Source: Toxoplasma gondii ME49 (lineage: Eukaryota; Apicomplexa; Conoidasida; Eucoccidiorida; Sarcocystidae). From it: a DNA stretch of 64,000 nucleotides. Below, piece by piece: positions 25,382 to 37,123 of the stretch. Both the position numbers and the translations under genes were made by a program. Numbering within the stretch: position 1 is the stretch's first letter; each line of letters opens with the position of its first letter. The stretch is taken from the NCBI RefSeq assembly GCF_000006565.2, contig NC_031480.1:3073529-3137528 (forward strand), read 5' to 3'. The notes below the pieces were generated by a model that saw nothing but the letters and a program-made list of their open reading frames with translations, ran no database searches and was not told where the DNA came from.

Positions 25382-28300
25382 AGGAGAATGCGCAGAAAGC
25401 GGGGAAACTCGTGAAAAGACTGGGAAACAAGAGGGGAACTGCCGAGGACACGAACTGCATGCGCCGTGAGGCTTCAAACAGAGACACCAGGGTGTGGGTA
25501 GCGAGCGTTTGGAGAGGAGTGAAAGAGAGAGAGATGTACCTTTTTTAAGACGAGTATGCGTTTTCGAAGCAAGGCGATGACGATAAGTGGTGGTTTTTAC
25601 AATGAGGAGAGAAATGGAACGAGGAGGGGATGTTGCGTTCGACGACCACGTATCACAAAGATGGAGTATAGGAGAAGGCTCTGAAGAGAAACGTCGAAGA
25701 AGGTGGGGAAAGGCGCAGCTTGCTGGAGGACTCTCGAGTAATCGCGAGAGTACTCGGGGAGTTGCACGAGTGTATGACCTATGAAAACAGGCATGTTCGT
25801 GTGTTCCCCTTTTAGCTTTTCGCCTTTTGCCATTTACCTTATGGGGGACCGAAGAGTGGAAGGACGAAATCGCATTCGCGTATTTCTGGTGTCTATGCGC
25901 GTCGTCTCTCACTTTCCCTTACGAAGGCATCGCCTTTCTAAAATAGGTAATAGTGTGTGTTTTTCCGTTTTCGTGCTTTTCGACGACAGACTCGTAGTGA
26001 CAAGGGCTCGTCTGGTAGCACCTGCTACTTTTTATTTCCTCGTTCCTGGTCAGGCGATGCTAATGCGTTGCCCCGCAGTTGCTCCTGCTTCGAACGGCTA
26101 GGCTGTCTGTATGCAGAGCGTCTTCGCTGTCGCCAGCATCGGTTCGCAGGTGGATGTGGATTCTGATGTTTTCGGTGCTTCCAAAGGGAGCAGATATGTA
26201 ACGAGAGACGCGGAGGATACAGACGCCCGTAGAAATCCGACTTACAACAGACAACTCAGCCTAGGCACGAAACGCGTGCAGACTAATCTTAAGAAAGAAA
26301 GAGGGAAGAAAGAGAATTTTTTCTGGAGGGAAGGAGACATGGTGTCGATGCATGGGTGTATTTCTGAGGCGCTTGCGACACCCTGATATTTAGGTGTCTG
26401 TTTTGTTCCCAGTCCGTGCTACTCTTTGCAACGTATCAGGGGGAGCCTCTCTGTTTTTTCTGTCCATCGCGATAACATTCGTTTTTGTGGGATAGAGAAG
26501 TTCTTGTGGCTTTCTGCTGCGACTGCGTAGACTGGTCTTGTGACCTCGTGCAGCTGCCTTAGTATTTCTCCTTGTCGCTACTCTCTCACTATAATCCTTG
26601 GTAAATGGCTAGAGTTCACGTCACCGTTTTTGGAGCACACCCCTCGGAAGGCGGTGAGGCCTCAGCGCCTTTGATGCATATCATTTCCGCCGAAGACAGT
26701 ACAGAACGGTTCATCGGGTTACTGCTTAGAACGTGCTGGTCGTCGTTTCTCCGAAACCACGAAGCGACGCCCGCTTTCTGTTAGCTTCCCCGTTGTGTAG
26801 TCAACCCTCGGATGCCGGAAGGTGACTACGTCCCACAATGAGGCCAGGCGTTCGATGCGCGTACAGAACGCGAGCCTACGCTGCAATCACGTGTAGGCGG
26901 TGACGACAGGGAATTCGCTGGCTTACTGCTCTCGGAAGCATCGGTCTGACACAAAAGGACTCACGCGTCGGAAGGACCTTTCTGTTCAACCAAACGAAGC
27001 ACAGCCTTGGGAAGTCACGAACAGACAGGAAAGCATCCGTGTGTGGACGAGATTGGTCATGCTGCTGTGTTGGGGCCTCTTGAAAGTAACGTTTGTAAAT
27101 TTCACGCTTCTCGCAAACAAAGGGACGAGATGAGAGGCCCAAAACGTTGCGTCTTCTTGCACCGAGGAGGTTTCTTGACAATCTCTGGTCGCTCGGAGGA
27201 CTAAGGCAATGCAGAACCTGTGGAAGGTAGTCCGTAAAGCGCAGTGAAGAGTGGAACGGAGAAGTTGGTGCTGAAGACAAATACCACGATGAGTCAACAC
27301 GTGGTGAAGCCACACAAGACACATCGGCTTTTATATCCGGTCTCGGAAGACGGCTTCACGATCGATTCATAAAAAGGAAGTAAGGAAAAGCACATTTCTG
27401 CCATCCAGGACACCTCGCATGTGGGCCCTTGGACGTAGGTAGATCTCCCTCTCTCACAGAAATGAGGAAGCCATCGCTGTCTTTTGGTTTTTCTTGGAAA
27501 GACAGTGTTGAATGAGGAAACCAGAGAGTGTCAACTATCTGCGACTGGTCGCGCTGACACCTTTATTTCTGTCCCAACTTTCAGTTGCATCCTCAGTTCT
27601 CTAATGCGCTTCGGTTTGTTGCGTCTGTAGAGTCTCCCCTTCTACAACGAAGACGCACAACAGGTTTTCTATTCCTCCATAGGCGAAACAATTTATTAAA
27701 CTTATTATCAGTCTCTCTCGGAAAGTGCTTGTAGCCAGCAAGAAAACCAACAGCAGCCCCATCAAGAGGTACCTGCCAGCCCCAGGAGGTGCGGGGCGCC
27801 ATTACGTTGAAGCTTTCCTTGGTCTAAAAGTCGCGAAGTGTGCAGAAGTTCACAAGAAAGCGGTATCTTCTTTTTCGTCTTTGTCTATCGCAATACTCGA
27901 CCCACACGTCCAGGTACCGTACAGTATGAGTCAAACCGACAGCTACTGACATTTCGACCGAAAACGTGGATCCTTCAGCTTCAAACGTTTCTTGCAGTAC
28001 CTGAGAGACGGAGATATTGCTTCCAACCACTATTTTTCAAGAACTCAGAAGCGGAGGTACCAGCACCATCTCCAGAATTGCCGGGTTCTCGCGTAGTTGG
28101 CCAAAGTGTGCCATATAACGGACACGGGTGTGCTTCCAAACGGTTAAAATCAGATTGCTGAGCTGTTCAAGGTTTTCGACATTTTCCAGACAGGCGGATA
28201 CCCCATGGAAACGTGTTACCTGCCAGAGGCTGTCCCTTGTTTTGAGCTATTAGCAGCACTGCTTGCATTAGTCTGTGGAAATATCCTGAATGCCTCTAGA

Positions 28301-28467
28301 ACACAACGGAACCGGTCTTCGGCTGCGTTTGCACAGCTGTTCGCAGACGATCGCTTGCACCAGTTTCCCAGACTCTCTGTTGCCTTCATATCATGTTTTT
28401 CACTTTATTTGGCTACACATCGACATTTAGAAAGGTCTTTCGTTGATCATCCCCTTTTGGAACAGAC
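25382..28467. other. Intergenic region between the TTC1-type and EFHB-type genes
   Basis: About 3.1 kb lie downstream of the TTC1-type stop and upstream of the EFHB-type ATG. The first kilobase, with a GA-rich stretch near 25490-25760, is probably 3' UTR. No frame has coding character. The promoter and leader of the downstream gene must lie in the distal part, perhaps with a non-coding exon, but I cannot place them. Confidence 0.5.
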
Positions 28468-29970
28468 ATGCCAGGTGGGGGTGACGAGCTGGGGGGGCAT
28501 CCCGCCTCAGCAGCAACAGTCCAGGAGTGCGCCACTTTGAATCTGAAAGGCTCAGGTAAGCTTTTCGATTTATACCCGCTGATTCGCCCGGCTGGCTTAG
28601 CTGGTGCGCGAGACAGTTTCGGGACCCGGGACTGTGTACAACCAGAGAAGGGATCGCAAGAACGTGTCAGTTTCCCTAAAAGGTCGAATTACCAGCCTCC
28701 TTGGCTGACTTCCCCAGATGAGGTTTCACCCCGAGCAGCGGGTGTTAAGCGGCTAGAGGTCGGTGGGGATACATCACTCAAGAGACTCCTTTCAAACCAA
28801 GCACCTACAAGTGAAATGGAGAGGTTCTTGCTAGAACGGCGCGAGGCGGTTTACAGGAGCACGTGGACAAAGCCTTTGGGCAAGAGCCAAATCCGTGGAC
28901 TGCGCCTTTCAGACGCGACAAAGGCGCCGAATTTCCGCTTCGGCATCAAACAAACGACAGACGAGACAAATGCTGCAAAAAAGCTCATCTTTCCCCAAGA
29001 TGCCCCGTCAAACTCTGAACAGGATGAGAGACTCTACCAGAAAACTCATCGTGACTATCCACCCGGACAGCAAGTCGACCGCCACTACGAGGTGAAGCAC
29101 ATTGACCTCCGTGACTTCCGCTTCGGGAAGTCCTACGCGAAGGAAGTTGAGGGGGTTAAAGAGTGCCTATCTGGAAGTAGGGACGCCGGAGGGTCGACGG
29201 ATGAGTCTTCCAAAGCCGTTGAAGACTACCGTCGGATCTGCTATCCAGAAGTAGGCAAGACTGCCCTGTCGGTGGCGGGGAACCCGGATGTTCCCATAGA
29301 CTTTGCCTTCGGGCTGGTAACTCACCGCGATCCTGCAACTGTCGAGGAGTGTCTCCAGGGATCCTACTCTTTAGCTGAGCAGCAGCCTGATGCCGACCTC
29401 GGCAGATCCCGCGCTTTTCGCGCTTTAACAAAAGGCTTCTTCTTGCAAGACGGTTCCGCAAGTCTCAGCGCGGATGGTATTCCGCCTTCGAAGCTGTCAT
29501 CTGCGTTTCAGCGATTCCTGTCAAACCCAGCATTTCAAACTCAGTCCGAAAGACGGTTTGGAGTCCCCAGTATTCGCACGGATATTGCACCTCCCAAAAA
29601 GAGACGAATTGATGACTGCGTCAACTACGATGATGAACTCTCCGTCGGGCAGCTGTTGACCCCAGCGCCATTTGAGGCTTGGGGCGTTTCAGACGAAGCC
29701 TTTCTTATTCCGCGACCCCGAGACAAGCTTCTCGATCTCGTCCGGAACTCTGTCGGGCTTTCCTACGCTGACAGGCCCATGCTGGAGCAAGCGGTTGACA
29801 TTGCCTTGGGAAGAAAGGCGACAGAACATCCGACGACCCAGGACGGGAGTACACAGCAAGTTATGGCTTCCTTCATGGACGTACTGAACGTTTTCACAAG
29901 AATGCTCGACGAACGAATTGCACAAGAGACTTGTAGCTTAACCCAAACTGATCGCTTGAGGCTCTTCTGA
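28468..29970 (+). CDS. EFHB: EFHB/CFAP21 homologue, axonemal microtubule inner protein, single exon, 500 aa
   Basis: One uninterrupted frame from ATG 28468 to TGA 29970. It carries the repeated aromatic-F-G signature of EFHB: PNFRFGIKQTTDETNAAKKL near residue 154, RDFRFGKSYAKEVEGVKECL near 215, and DFAFGLVTHRDPATVEECL near 277. Near 361 comes the diagnostic block RRFGVPSIRTDIAPPKKRR, followed by DCVNYDDELSVGQLL. The C-terminal 120 residues match in order the EFHB region that carries degenerate EF-hands (family knowledge), but no canonical DxDxDG loop is visible, so calcium binding is doubtful. EFHB/CFAP21 lies inside the B-tubule of axonemal doublets. In a coccidian this suggests a role in the male gamete flagellum, which is inference. 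At 500 aa it is shorter than the roughly 830-aa human protein, lacking much of the N-terminus. A donor-like site (CAG|GTAAGC, intron side from 28555) near the start appears unused because the frame continues open. Confidence 0.85.
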   Translation: MPGGGDELGGHPASAATVQECATLNLKGSGKLFDLYPLIRPAGLAGARDSFGTRDCVQPEKGSQERVSFPKRSNYQPPWLTSPDEVSPRAAGVKRLEVGGDTSLKRLLSNQAPTSEMERFLLERREAVYRSTWTKPLGKSQIRGLRLSDATKAPNFRFGIKQTTDETNAAKKLIFPQDAPSNSEQDERLYQKTHRDYPPGQQVDRHYEVKHIDLRDFRFGKSYAKEVEGVKECLSGSRDAGGSTDESSKAVEDYRRICYPEVGKTALSVAGNPDVPIDFAFGLVTHRDPATVEECLQGSYSLAEQQPDADLGRSRAFRALTKGFFLQDGSASLSADGIPPSKLSSAFQRFLSNPAFQTQSERRFGVPSIRTDIAPPKKRRIDDCVNYDDELSVGQLLTPAPFEAWGVSDEAFLIPRPRDKLLDLVRNSVGLSYADRPMLEQAVDIALGRKATEHPTTQDGSTQQVMASFMDVLNVFTRMLDERIAQETCSLTQTDRLRLF

Positions 29971-31472
29971 GTTTCTGAACAGGGTTTTCGTAAGGGAAGC
30001 AAGGCACACAGAATAATCAGTTCACGGTGTTTTTTGTGTCTGTAAACCAAATGTTCTGTCAACCCTTCCATGTGCCGAAAAACGTGCAATCGCATGGTCT
30101 GTGCATACGAATGCTGTTCGAACGCTCGTGCACACCCCTCGATCAGGGGACGGAGAGACCGGGAATCACATCGAATCTTTTCTCGCATGTGTTGCCTTTC
30201 CATGGTTCCGAAAAACCGGACAGAAGCCGGTTCTTGTCTTGGAAAAAACAGACAGACTTCTTCCCGGCTCCCAGTCCAGTGGACACTGTCAGACTTGCGA
30301 ACACATGTGCGTTTGACGTTACGGATCAGGCTTGTGTGCGCGAACTTTGACACGAGGTTTAGCAACGTTGACAAGACTGGGAAGCCAGCAGCTGCTCTGT
30401 ACATATTTCAGATCTGGTGCTCATCGTTGTTCCAAGCAAATGACAAAAGAGTGCAGACTGGAATCTTAAAGAGAAGCCTCGCCCGACTGAGGGTTCGCGT
30501 GGCTGCTTTTCGCTAGTATCCGTATTGTGTTTTCTTCTTCCCTCAGAACCGAGAGCCATCCTGAGGAACAGAGGACTATATCTTATCTGAAAATGCCTCC
30601 AAACACAGTGTTCTGTTTCAGTTATGGCAGAGCCGAGGGGCGTGCTAGACAGAGTGTACACATGCGTCAACTGTTCTTGAGAGGAACACACGAATACAGT
30701 CCAGAATGAAAAAGAGTCTTTCCCAGTGGGAATGAAACAACGACCTTCGAAACAACCTGGCTTTTGCTAGCTAACGATCTGAAGAGAAACCCATATTTCC
30801 CGCTCCGCTGAAAACATGAGGGAACAGCTCCATACCGTCTCTTTCTTCATTCGCTTTGGAAATGCGGCACTCTCATCTGGATTAACTAAGACCTGACTTG
30901 GGGTTATCGTGTTTTGAAGCGGTGGGATGAGCCGCATTCATCAGCAACCCTTGAACTACTGGCAGATCGGCTCTACATTTTTCGACATGCTTGGGAAGGG
31001 TGGGAAGATTATGGAAAAGCCGGTGTCTGAAATGAGAACAGAGAGTGTCCAGTGTATGTGCGGTTGCAGTAAGGGCTGTTACAACTCTAGTAAGGGAACT
31101 CTAGTAAGGGAGTATCATATTGGAACGAACACACGGAAAAGGAAATCCTTGAATTCTGCGTGGATGGTTCTGTCTAGATCCGCGGAGTGTTCTATGGGCG
31201 GAAGTTTTTTTATACTAGCTTCCCTCTCTGTTCGATCACGCCCAAAAACCATGCTGTCTTCAACACTGGGGAGCATGACGAGAATTGGAAACGAACGGGA
31301 CAAATTCAAACACGGTTGTGGCGTCCATCTCCCCCTACGAAAGCGTTGCTCTGTGCACGGAAGAACAATCATGAAAAGCATGACAGTCCGTAACCGTTAC
31401 CAGTTTGAGAAACCCCTGCCCCTCTGAGGTTTTCCTCAAGTTCTTGAGTCTCCTAGACCCTTTCAGCGGGCT
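29971..31472. other. Convergent intergenic region
   Basis: About 1.5 kb lie between the stop of the EFHB-type gene and the stop of the minus-strand Ser-rich gene. The 166-codon plus-strand frame at 30927-31427 has no coding look. It contains a perfect 14-nt tandem duplication at 31084-31111. The rest is presumably two 3' UTRs. Confidence 0.5.
31084..31111. repeat. Two tandem copies of a 14-nt unit
   Basis: The unit ACTCTAGTAAGGGA is repeated exactly twice, head to tail, in the intergenic region between two converging genes. It is a simple local duplication with no evident function. Confidence 0.8.
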
Positions 31473-33602
31473 TTACTCACGGCGAACTTTTTTGGCTTTG
31501 AACGCAGGTTCCCTTGAATTTGAGAACTCTGTCACGCTCGGCCCTTCTCTTGGTGTCGATACACCTCGCCCGCAACATACAGATTGTTCACTGCTCGTTC
31601 TTCGCTGCTCTCCCTCTCGGGTTCCTCGTTTCTCTTGTCTCTGCAGAAAACCGTCTGTAGGTCCATTCGCCGTCTCGGAGAAAGCGCTTGACAGAGACTG
31701 GCGGCTAGTACTCGAAGCAGCAAATCCCTGCCGTCCGCCACAGTCTTCTTCCTGACTCTCGTTTTCCCGAGACAGGGAACCCGATGTTGACGATACGCGA
31801 CTGCAAGGCAACCGGGGGTGCTGCCTAGAACGTGAAGTAGGCGACGAAAATTGAGAAGAAGGAGAATGAGAAACAGGGGAATGAGAAGAAGTAGAAGAAC
31901 GACGCGAGACAGAAGGTCGGCGAGAGGCAGAAGACCCGGGAGAATAAGCACACGAAGACAAAGAGCAAGGTCCGTTGAGCAGCTGGCTCGAATTGGACGA
32001 CGGGGTGATGCCCGCATGGTTTGGTGCATTTTCATTCCGGTGTGAATTGGAAGGAGATAAACGAAGTGAAGAATCGCTATCCTGGGAAGACGTTTCTCCT
32101 CTCCGCATTGAAGCAACTATCCCCACCTTCTCGTGCTCTCTCGCCTCTTCCTCTGCACCCTCTGCGTCGCTTCGTTCTCTCCCCGCAGTTGGCTCGCTGT
32201 CGCAAGCGAGAGGCTGGCTCTCTGGGGAAACCGGCTGGCTAGCCAAAGAGAGGAGCTGGGAGAAGATCTCGAACGTAAGTTGGGAACCACTTTCGATTCC
32301 ACTTCCGATCTCCTGACTCTCTTCTGTCCCCTGAACTCTTTCTCCTTTCACCCACGTAGAGACGCCGCCTTCTTCGCCTTCTCGCTCTTCTTCGACTTTT
32401 ACATCCCCGTCCCTGTTTCTTCCGGTCTCGGACCTCACCCCGCCTCTAACTCGCCGCCAGGGACGTTCTTCTCCCTCTAGTTCAAGATTGATTCTCTCTC
32501 GCACACTGCCACCTCCAGCCTCCTCAGTCGGCCTCTCTGAATCCACCCTGCATACACTCTCTCTCGCCTCCCCTGAGGCGTCTGCCGGTCGGCAAGATAC
32601 CGTCTCCCCTCGCGCCTCCACAATCGCCCTCAGCCGCAACGCAGCGCGTTCCACCTCCTCCTCAGAGGCCCTCAAGTTCGCCAGGAGGCGCGGAAGTTGC
32701 TGCTGAACGAGGCGGAGAGACTCCAGCGGACGCTCAGTCGACAGTGAAGGCGAGGACGAAGAGCAACAAGGGGAAGCAGGGGAAGAAGACGAGAAGCAAC
32801 ACGGCCGGACACCTTGCGAAGCCGGAGGCTGCGCGTCCTGCTCGGTGTCAAAAATTGTCTGTTCTGCGAACTCGGGGCTCTCCGTGTCGCTTCTCTCCGA
32901 GATGGCGTTTCGCGGGGACGCTCGACTGCGACGCCGGTCCTCTCGACAGCACTTGTTTTCCTTCAGCCCGTCCGAGGCGCTTCGCGCCGACTGCAGCAGA
33001 CGGTTCAGACCGTAGTCGAAAAACAGAGAACGAAAGACTCTTCCTGGGTCTCGGTTGCACTGCGGGAAGTCCTCCGCTTCGCATCTCCCTGCAGGAGAGA
33101 AAACAGGGACAGACGGAGGCGCTGCAGAGGAACAAGAAACTCGCGAAGATGGTGTAGGCGAAGACGCAGAGGAAGCGTGAGACAACGCGGAACAAGAGCA
33201 CGATTCAGGCAAAGAGGCAGAGGAAGACGATGCAGAAAAAGAAGGAGGAGAAAGAGGCAGAGAACGAGAAGAGGGAGACGAAGAAGACAAAGAAGACCGA
33301 GACGAAGGAGACGAATGGGTTTCTGTTGGGGAATCGGACGGCGCGTCGCGTTGATGGTCGTCCGCCGACGGAGATAGAAGACAAGAAGAAGCGTCACAAG
33401 ATCCAGAAGAACTGGAAGAAAGAAGCGACGGTCTGGTCTCTCCTCTCTCGTTTACGAGTGATTGCTTCTTCTCGTGAGCAGTCGATACGGGAGAGTGCTC
33501 CTGTCTCCCAACACACTGCTTGAAAGTGACAGACGTTTCACTTGCTATCCGGTTAAAAGACATACCGAGGCAGAGCCCCGGACTCGCGTCCTCTCCCCCC
33601 AT
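31473..33602 (-). CDS. Unrecognised Ser-rich protein, 709 aa, apparently one exon
   Basis: One frame from ATG 33602 to the stop at 31473. A second in-frame Met (MSFNRIASETS) lies 13 residues in and could be the true start. Residues 55-170 are almost pure Ser/Pro/Ala with Arg, Asp or Glu. Two better-ordered pieces stand out: RSLFFDYGLNRLLQSA near residue 195 and a helix near 295-335 (LRLVQQQLPRLLANLRASEE then ERAALRLRAIVEAR) likely to form a short coiled coil. The C-terminal third is again Ser/Arg-rich with RRPSVSRRSSTSSHSP-type patches resembling kinase sites, and it ends in a basic tail (KAKKVRRE). I do not recognise a family. The protein-like helical patches and unbroken length argue for a real gene, but Ser-rich frames can arise from CT-rich DNA. 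It is transcribed away from the gene starting at 35433. Confidence 0.55.
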   Translation of the reverse strand: MGGEDASPGLCLGMSFNRIASETSVTFKQCVGRQEHSPVSTAHEKKQSLVNERGETRPSLLSSSSSGSCDASSCLLSPSADDHQRDAPSDSPTETHSSPSSRSSLSSSSPSSRSLPLSPPSFSASSSSASLPESCSCSALSHASSASSPTPSSRVSCSSAAPPSVPVFSPAGRCEAEDFPQCNRDPGRVFRSLFFDYGLNRLLQSARSASDGLKENKCCREDRRRSRASPRNAISERSDTESPEFAEQTIFDTEQDAQPPASQGVRPCCFSSSSPASPCCSSSSPSLSTERPLESLRLVQQQLPRLLANLRASEEEVERAALRLRAIVEARGETVSCRPADASGEARESVCRVDSERPTEEAGGGSVRERINLELEGEERPWRRVRGGVRSETGRNRDGDVKVEEEREGEEGGVSTWVKGERVQGTEESQEIGSGIESGSQLTFEIFSQLLSLASQPVSPESQPLACDSEPTAGRERSDAEGAEEEAREHEKVGIVASMRRGETSSQDSDSSLRLSPSNSHRNENAPNHAGITPSSNSSQLLNGPCSLSSCAYSPGSSASRRPSVSRRSSTSSHSPVSHSPSSQFSSPTSRSRQHPRLPCSRVSSTSGSLSRENESQEEDCGGRQGFAASSTSRQSLSSAFSETANGPTDGFLQRQEKRGTREGEQRRTSSEQSVCCGRGVSTPREGPSVTEFSNSREPAFKAKKVRRE

Positions 33603-35432
33603 TTCCGCCGCCTTCTCTCTCCGACCACCTGAAGCTCTTGCTCTCTGCCCGGTCTACATTTCCTTCTCCCTCTTCAGTCCTTCTCTCCCCTCTGTTTTCT
33701 TCCCTCTCGTGTCTCCCATCTCTGTCATTCTCTCTCTTTCTGTCCTTCTTCTCTTCGTCCCGTATGAGAGACAACGATTTCCAGAAAGTGGAGACCAAGT
33801 GGGCGGCCGCGTCCCCGGTCTGTGGAGCTGAGGACAGCGAAAAGAGTGGACGGACACACAGTCACGAAACGAGACGCAGCTTTGCTTAGGCGAGTGAAAT
33901 GCAGGCGCCTTTCTAAAGAGAGATAGCGAGCAACCTGCCGAAGACTCTGCGTCCTCACAGAGAAACGCGGGGAACCGTGTTGCGACCTCAGCAGGGAGAC
34001 CGGAACGCGACGGTCTCTCGCTCTCTGCGTCCGAAACAGGAAAGCGCGAAGACGACGAACGCTACAAGAACAGAAGAAGAGTTAGAAGAATATCCATAGG
34101 CAGATTCGAACGAAAATTAGGGAGATCAGCAGAACAATGAAAGAGGTGGGAGAGGTTCAGGAGTATGGCCAGACAGTCGCGGTGAACTGAGAAAAGGAGA
34201 GAAGACGAGAGACAAAGAAAGAGAGATATCTGCAGCCGAGAAGAACTCCAGCTGGAGGAGTTCAGGAGGGAAGAGACTGGCATCAAGGAACGACCACAGA
34301 GAGTGAAGGAGACAGGAAGGAAAACGTGGCTCTCCCCAGAAACAGACACGGCCTGAGACACAACGGTGAACCTCTTTGAAGGAGCGAAGAAGCAAGAGGG
34401 CGTTGGAGAGAGGAGAAAGAAAGGGCAGTTTCGACTGAAGAAGAAGAAAATGGCGCGCTGCGAGGCACGGACACCACTGAAGAGACTGGCGAGGACCGAC
34501 AGGTGAGAGACGTGCAAAGACACAGAGCGGCAGGAAAAGCGGAGGAAAGAGAGGGGAGATAAGAGTGGAAGTAGGCAGAGATGAGAGGACACACGACTGC
34601 CAAATGAGTTTCTACTGGTTTTTTGCGCCGCTTGTGTTTTCCACTTTTCTCCGCTTTCTCGAGAGAACTAGCTCGATGCACACGGAGCGGAGAGAGGAAA
34701 ACCGTGCATGCAGACAAAGCCAAATAAGAGCCCGTCACTTTACCGTTTCTGGAATCACCTCGTTCCCTCCCCTCTTTCGACTTTATGTTCTTTCTTCCTG
34801 CGAAAAAGTCTCGCTGGTCTTCTTTTTGTGCGCCACGTCGTTTTTCTTCCGCGCCTTCTCTTCTGGATCGTCTCCCGCTGTCCTCCCTGTTTTTGCGCCT
34901 CCTCCGGTATCATCTTGCGTTCCCTGTAAAAACTACAACTTTCCTTGCTTCCCCTTCTTTTTCCTAGACTTGAAGCGCCTTTTTATGTTATTCTTCTGCA
35001 GCCTTCTCTCCTTTCGCCGCGGTGTCGGGTTCTCCTGTCTTGGCGCGCGCCAGTGACGACGCCGACGCGTGTGAAGCTCGTTGCCGTTTTCTCACGCTTC
35101 GTTTCGCAATTTTCTGGAAAACGACTCTGTCTCCACCTTTCTGTCCAACGCATCTATGCGACAAGTGTCTCAGGTCTGTTTGTGCGTGGATGTCGCCATA
35201 GATTTCAAGGTCGACCCCCATTTGTTGTCCTCGTCGAGGAACGAAGACGGAGAGGCAGCTCAGGCCGTTGTCTTCTGTCTTTCTCTCTTCTCCCGCGCTT
35301 CCTTCCTGTTAATCCAGTCTCCATCTTTCGTCGCTGTCTGCCGGTCAAAATCGCAGGACACTTTGTCGGAGTCTTCTTTCTCGGCTTGCTGGTTTGCTGC
35401 GCTCTTCTGCTGTGCTTGGAAAAACCGTCAGA
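33603..35432. other. Divergent promoter region, strongly CT/GA-rich
   Basis: About 1.8 kb lie between the starts of the Ser-rich gene (minus) and the plus-strand gene at 35433. Strand composition is highly skewed: CT-rich on plus at 33600-33770, GA-rich at 34070-34600, then CT-rich again at 34740-35420. The open frames here are by-products of that skew. A TGCATGC word lies near 34706, a sequence seen in coccidian promoters. Confidence 0.45.
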
Positions 35433-37069
35433 ATGGGGGATGGCAGCAGCGACTCAGACGTCCCTTTGAAGAAGAGAAGGATGAAGAGCGAGCCTCAGAG
35501 AGAGGAGGATGAAGACTCGGAAGACGCGATGCCGCTGAAGAAAAGAAGGACGACTGCGAAGAACCAGCGCCCCTCGAAGACGGTCCAGGAGGAAGAGGTC
35601 TCGACCAGTGAAGACGACAACGACGACAGCGATCATGAAGAAAAGCCGGCGAAGAAGAAGGCGCGTGGAAAGGTTCCAAAATCGGTACGCAAAGCTCTAG
35701 TCTCCTTCGCAGAAAACAGTGGAGGGGAGTTTTCTGTGACGCCTAGAACACAACCGAGGTGGAATCAGCTTGTTGTCATCGGATCTTGAAATCCAGCGGT
35801 TTTATTTGTGGCACGATACCACTTGCCTACACCACGGAGGTTTACTTTCACCTTGGGAGAGGTGTATCTACACCCCGTGTACCCATGAGGTGCAGTGAGG
35901 GCTGCAGGGGTGTACGTACACTCGTCGGAAAGGGCGTTCGCGAGACCGTGGAGAGGGGAAGCTGAGAAGCACAACCGGATCTCGAAGACGCCCTGGTTGA
36001 AACAGTTTTTCTCTGTTCATCCATCGCAGTGCTGTCTCGCGTTCCCTGTTCGTCCATCCTCACCGCTCTGTGCATTCTCCCGTGTGTCACCTCACTTCCC
36101 TCACTTGTCACTGTCCCCTCTTCGTTTTCAGCCAGCGACGAAGAAGACAGCAGCCAAGGGCCAGGCCTCGGCGGCGCGACCCAAAGCGAAGAGAAGAGCA
36201 ACGAAATCTCCGTCGACGGAGACCAAGAGCCGCAGCCGCACAACCGCAGCAGGGACGAAGAGGAGTTGCGGTGGAGGAGCGAGAGGGAAGAAAGAGAACA
36301 AAGACGAAGGAGAAGAAGAGGAAGACATTCCCAACGATGCGCGAAAATACTTCAAAGACGGACAAAAACACATCACGCCACCCAATGTAAGTTCGAACCG
36401 ATCGTGAAGGCCATGAGCTGTCCAGGTGCCGCTGTGTTTGTGTGTGGGTGGGTATGTATCCACAGCTGGCATTCGTTCAGTCTTACGGTGTTTCAGCCTT
36501 CCGTGTTTGCCCACGAATGCTTTCCTGAGAAATCGGGTGTCTTCTGCGCTCAGGGAGAAGGAACTCGTGCGTTCTACGAGAGTCTGTATGAAGAGAACCC
36601 GAACAGTCTCATCGCTCTGAGGTAAACACGTACACCTGACGGCTGCAATTTTTGCTTTGAGAGTTCTCCCTTCTTTGAGAAGCACCGTGCTCGCTGGTGG
36701 TTGTTCAAAGTTCTCTTCCTTCCCAGTTCCCTGCCTGCTCCGTGCTCCTCCTACCTTTCTTGGCGCCATTCGTTTTTCTCTCTCTATCGTCGAAGCGCTG
36801 CGGCAAAGAAGCTGAGGAAAAGCCAAAAAGACATAGAATTCACGTGCATGCATTTGCATATTTGCCACTATAGACAGGATGAAACAGTGAGACGAACAAA
36901 GTGAAGCGTGAAGAAGCTGGTCTCTCTCTTAAACCAAATACGCTTTGCGGCGGGATCCGTCCTTTATATGTCGCTATTTGCAGATAAATGCATGCGTGCT
37001 GGTTGGTGTGGCGATGTACGGCAATTGCTGTCCGACTTCTTTGTGTTTTGCAAATGTATGTATGTATGC

Positions 37070-37123
<54 letters not shown>

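Noticed and set aside
34062..34592. Minus-strand Ser/Leu/Phe-rich frame that looks like a membrane protein
   Set aside because: It arises from a GA/CT-skewed leader region; hydrophobicity comes from CT-rich codons in every frame.
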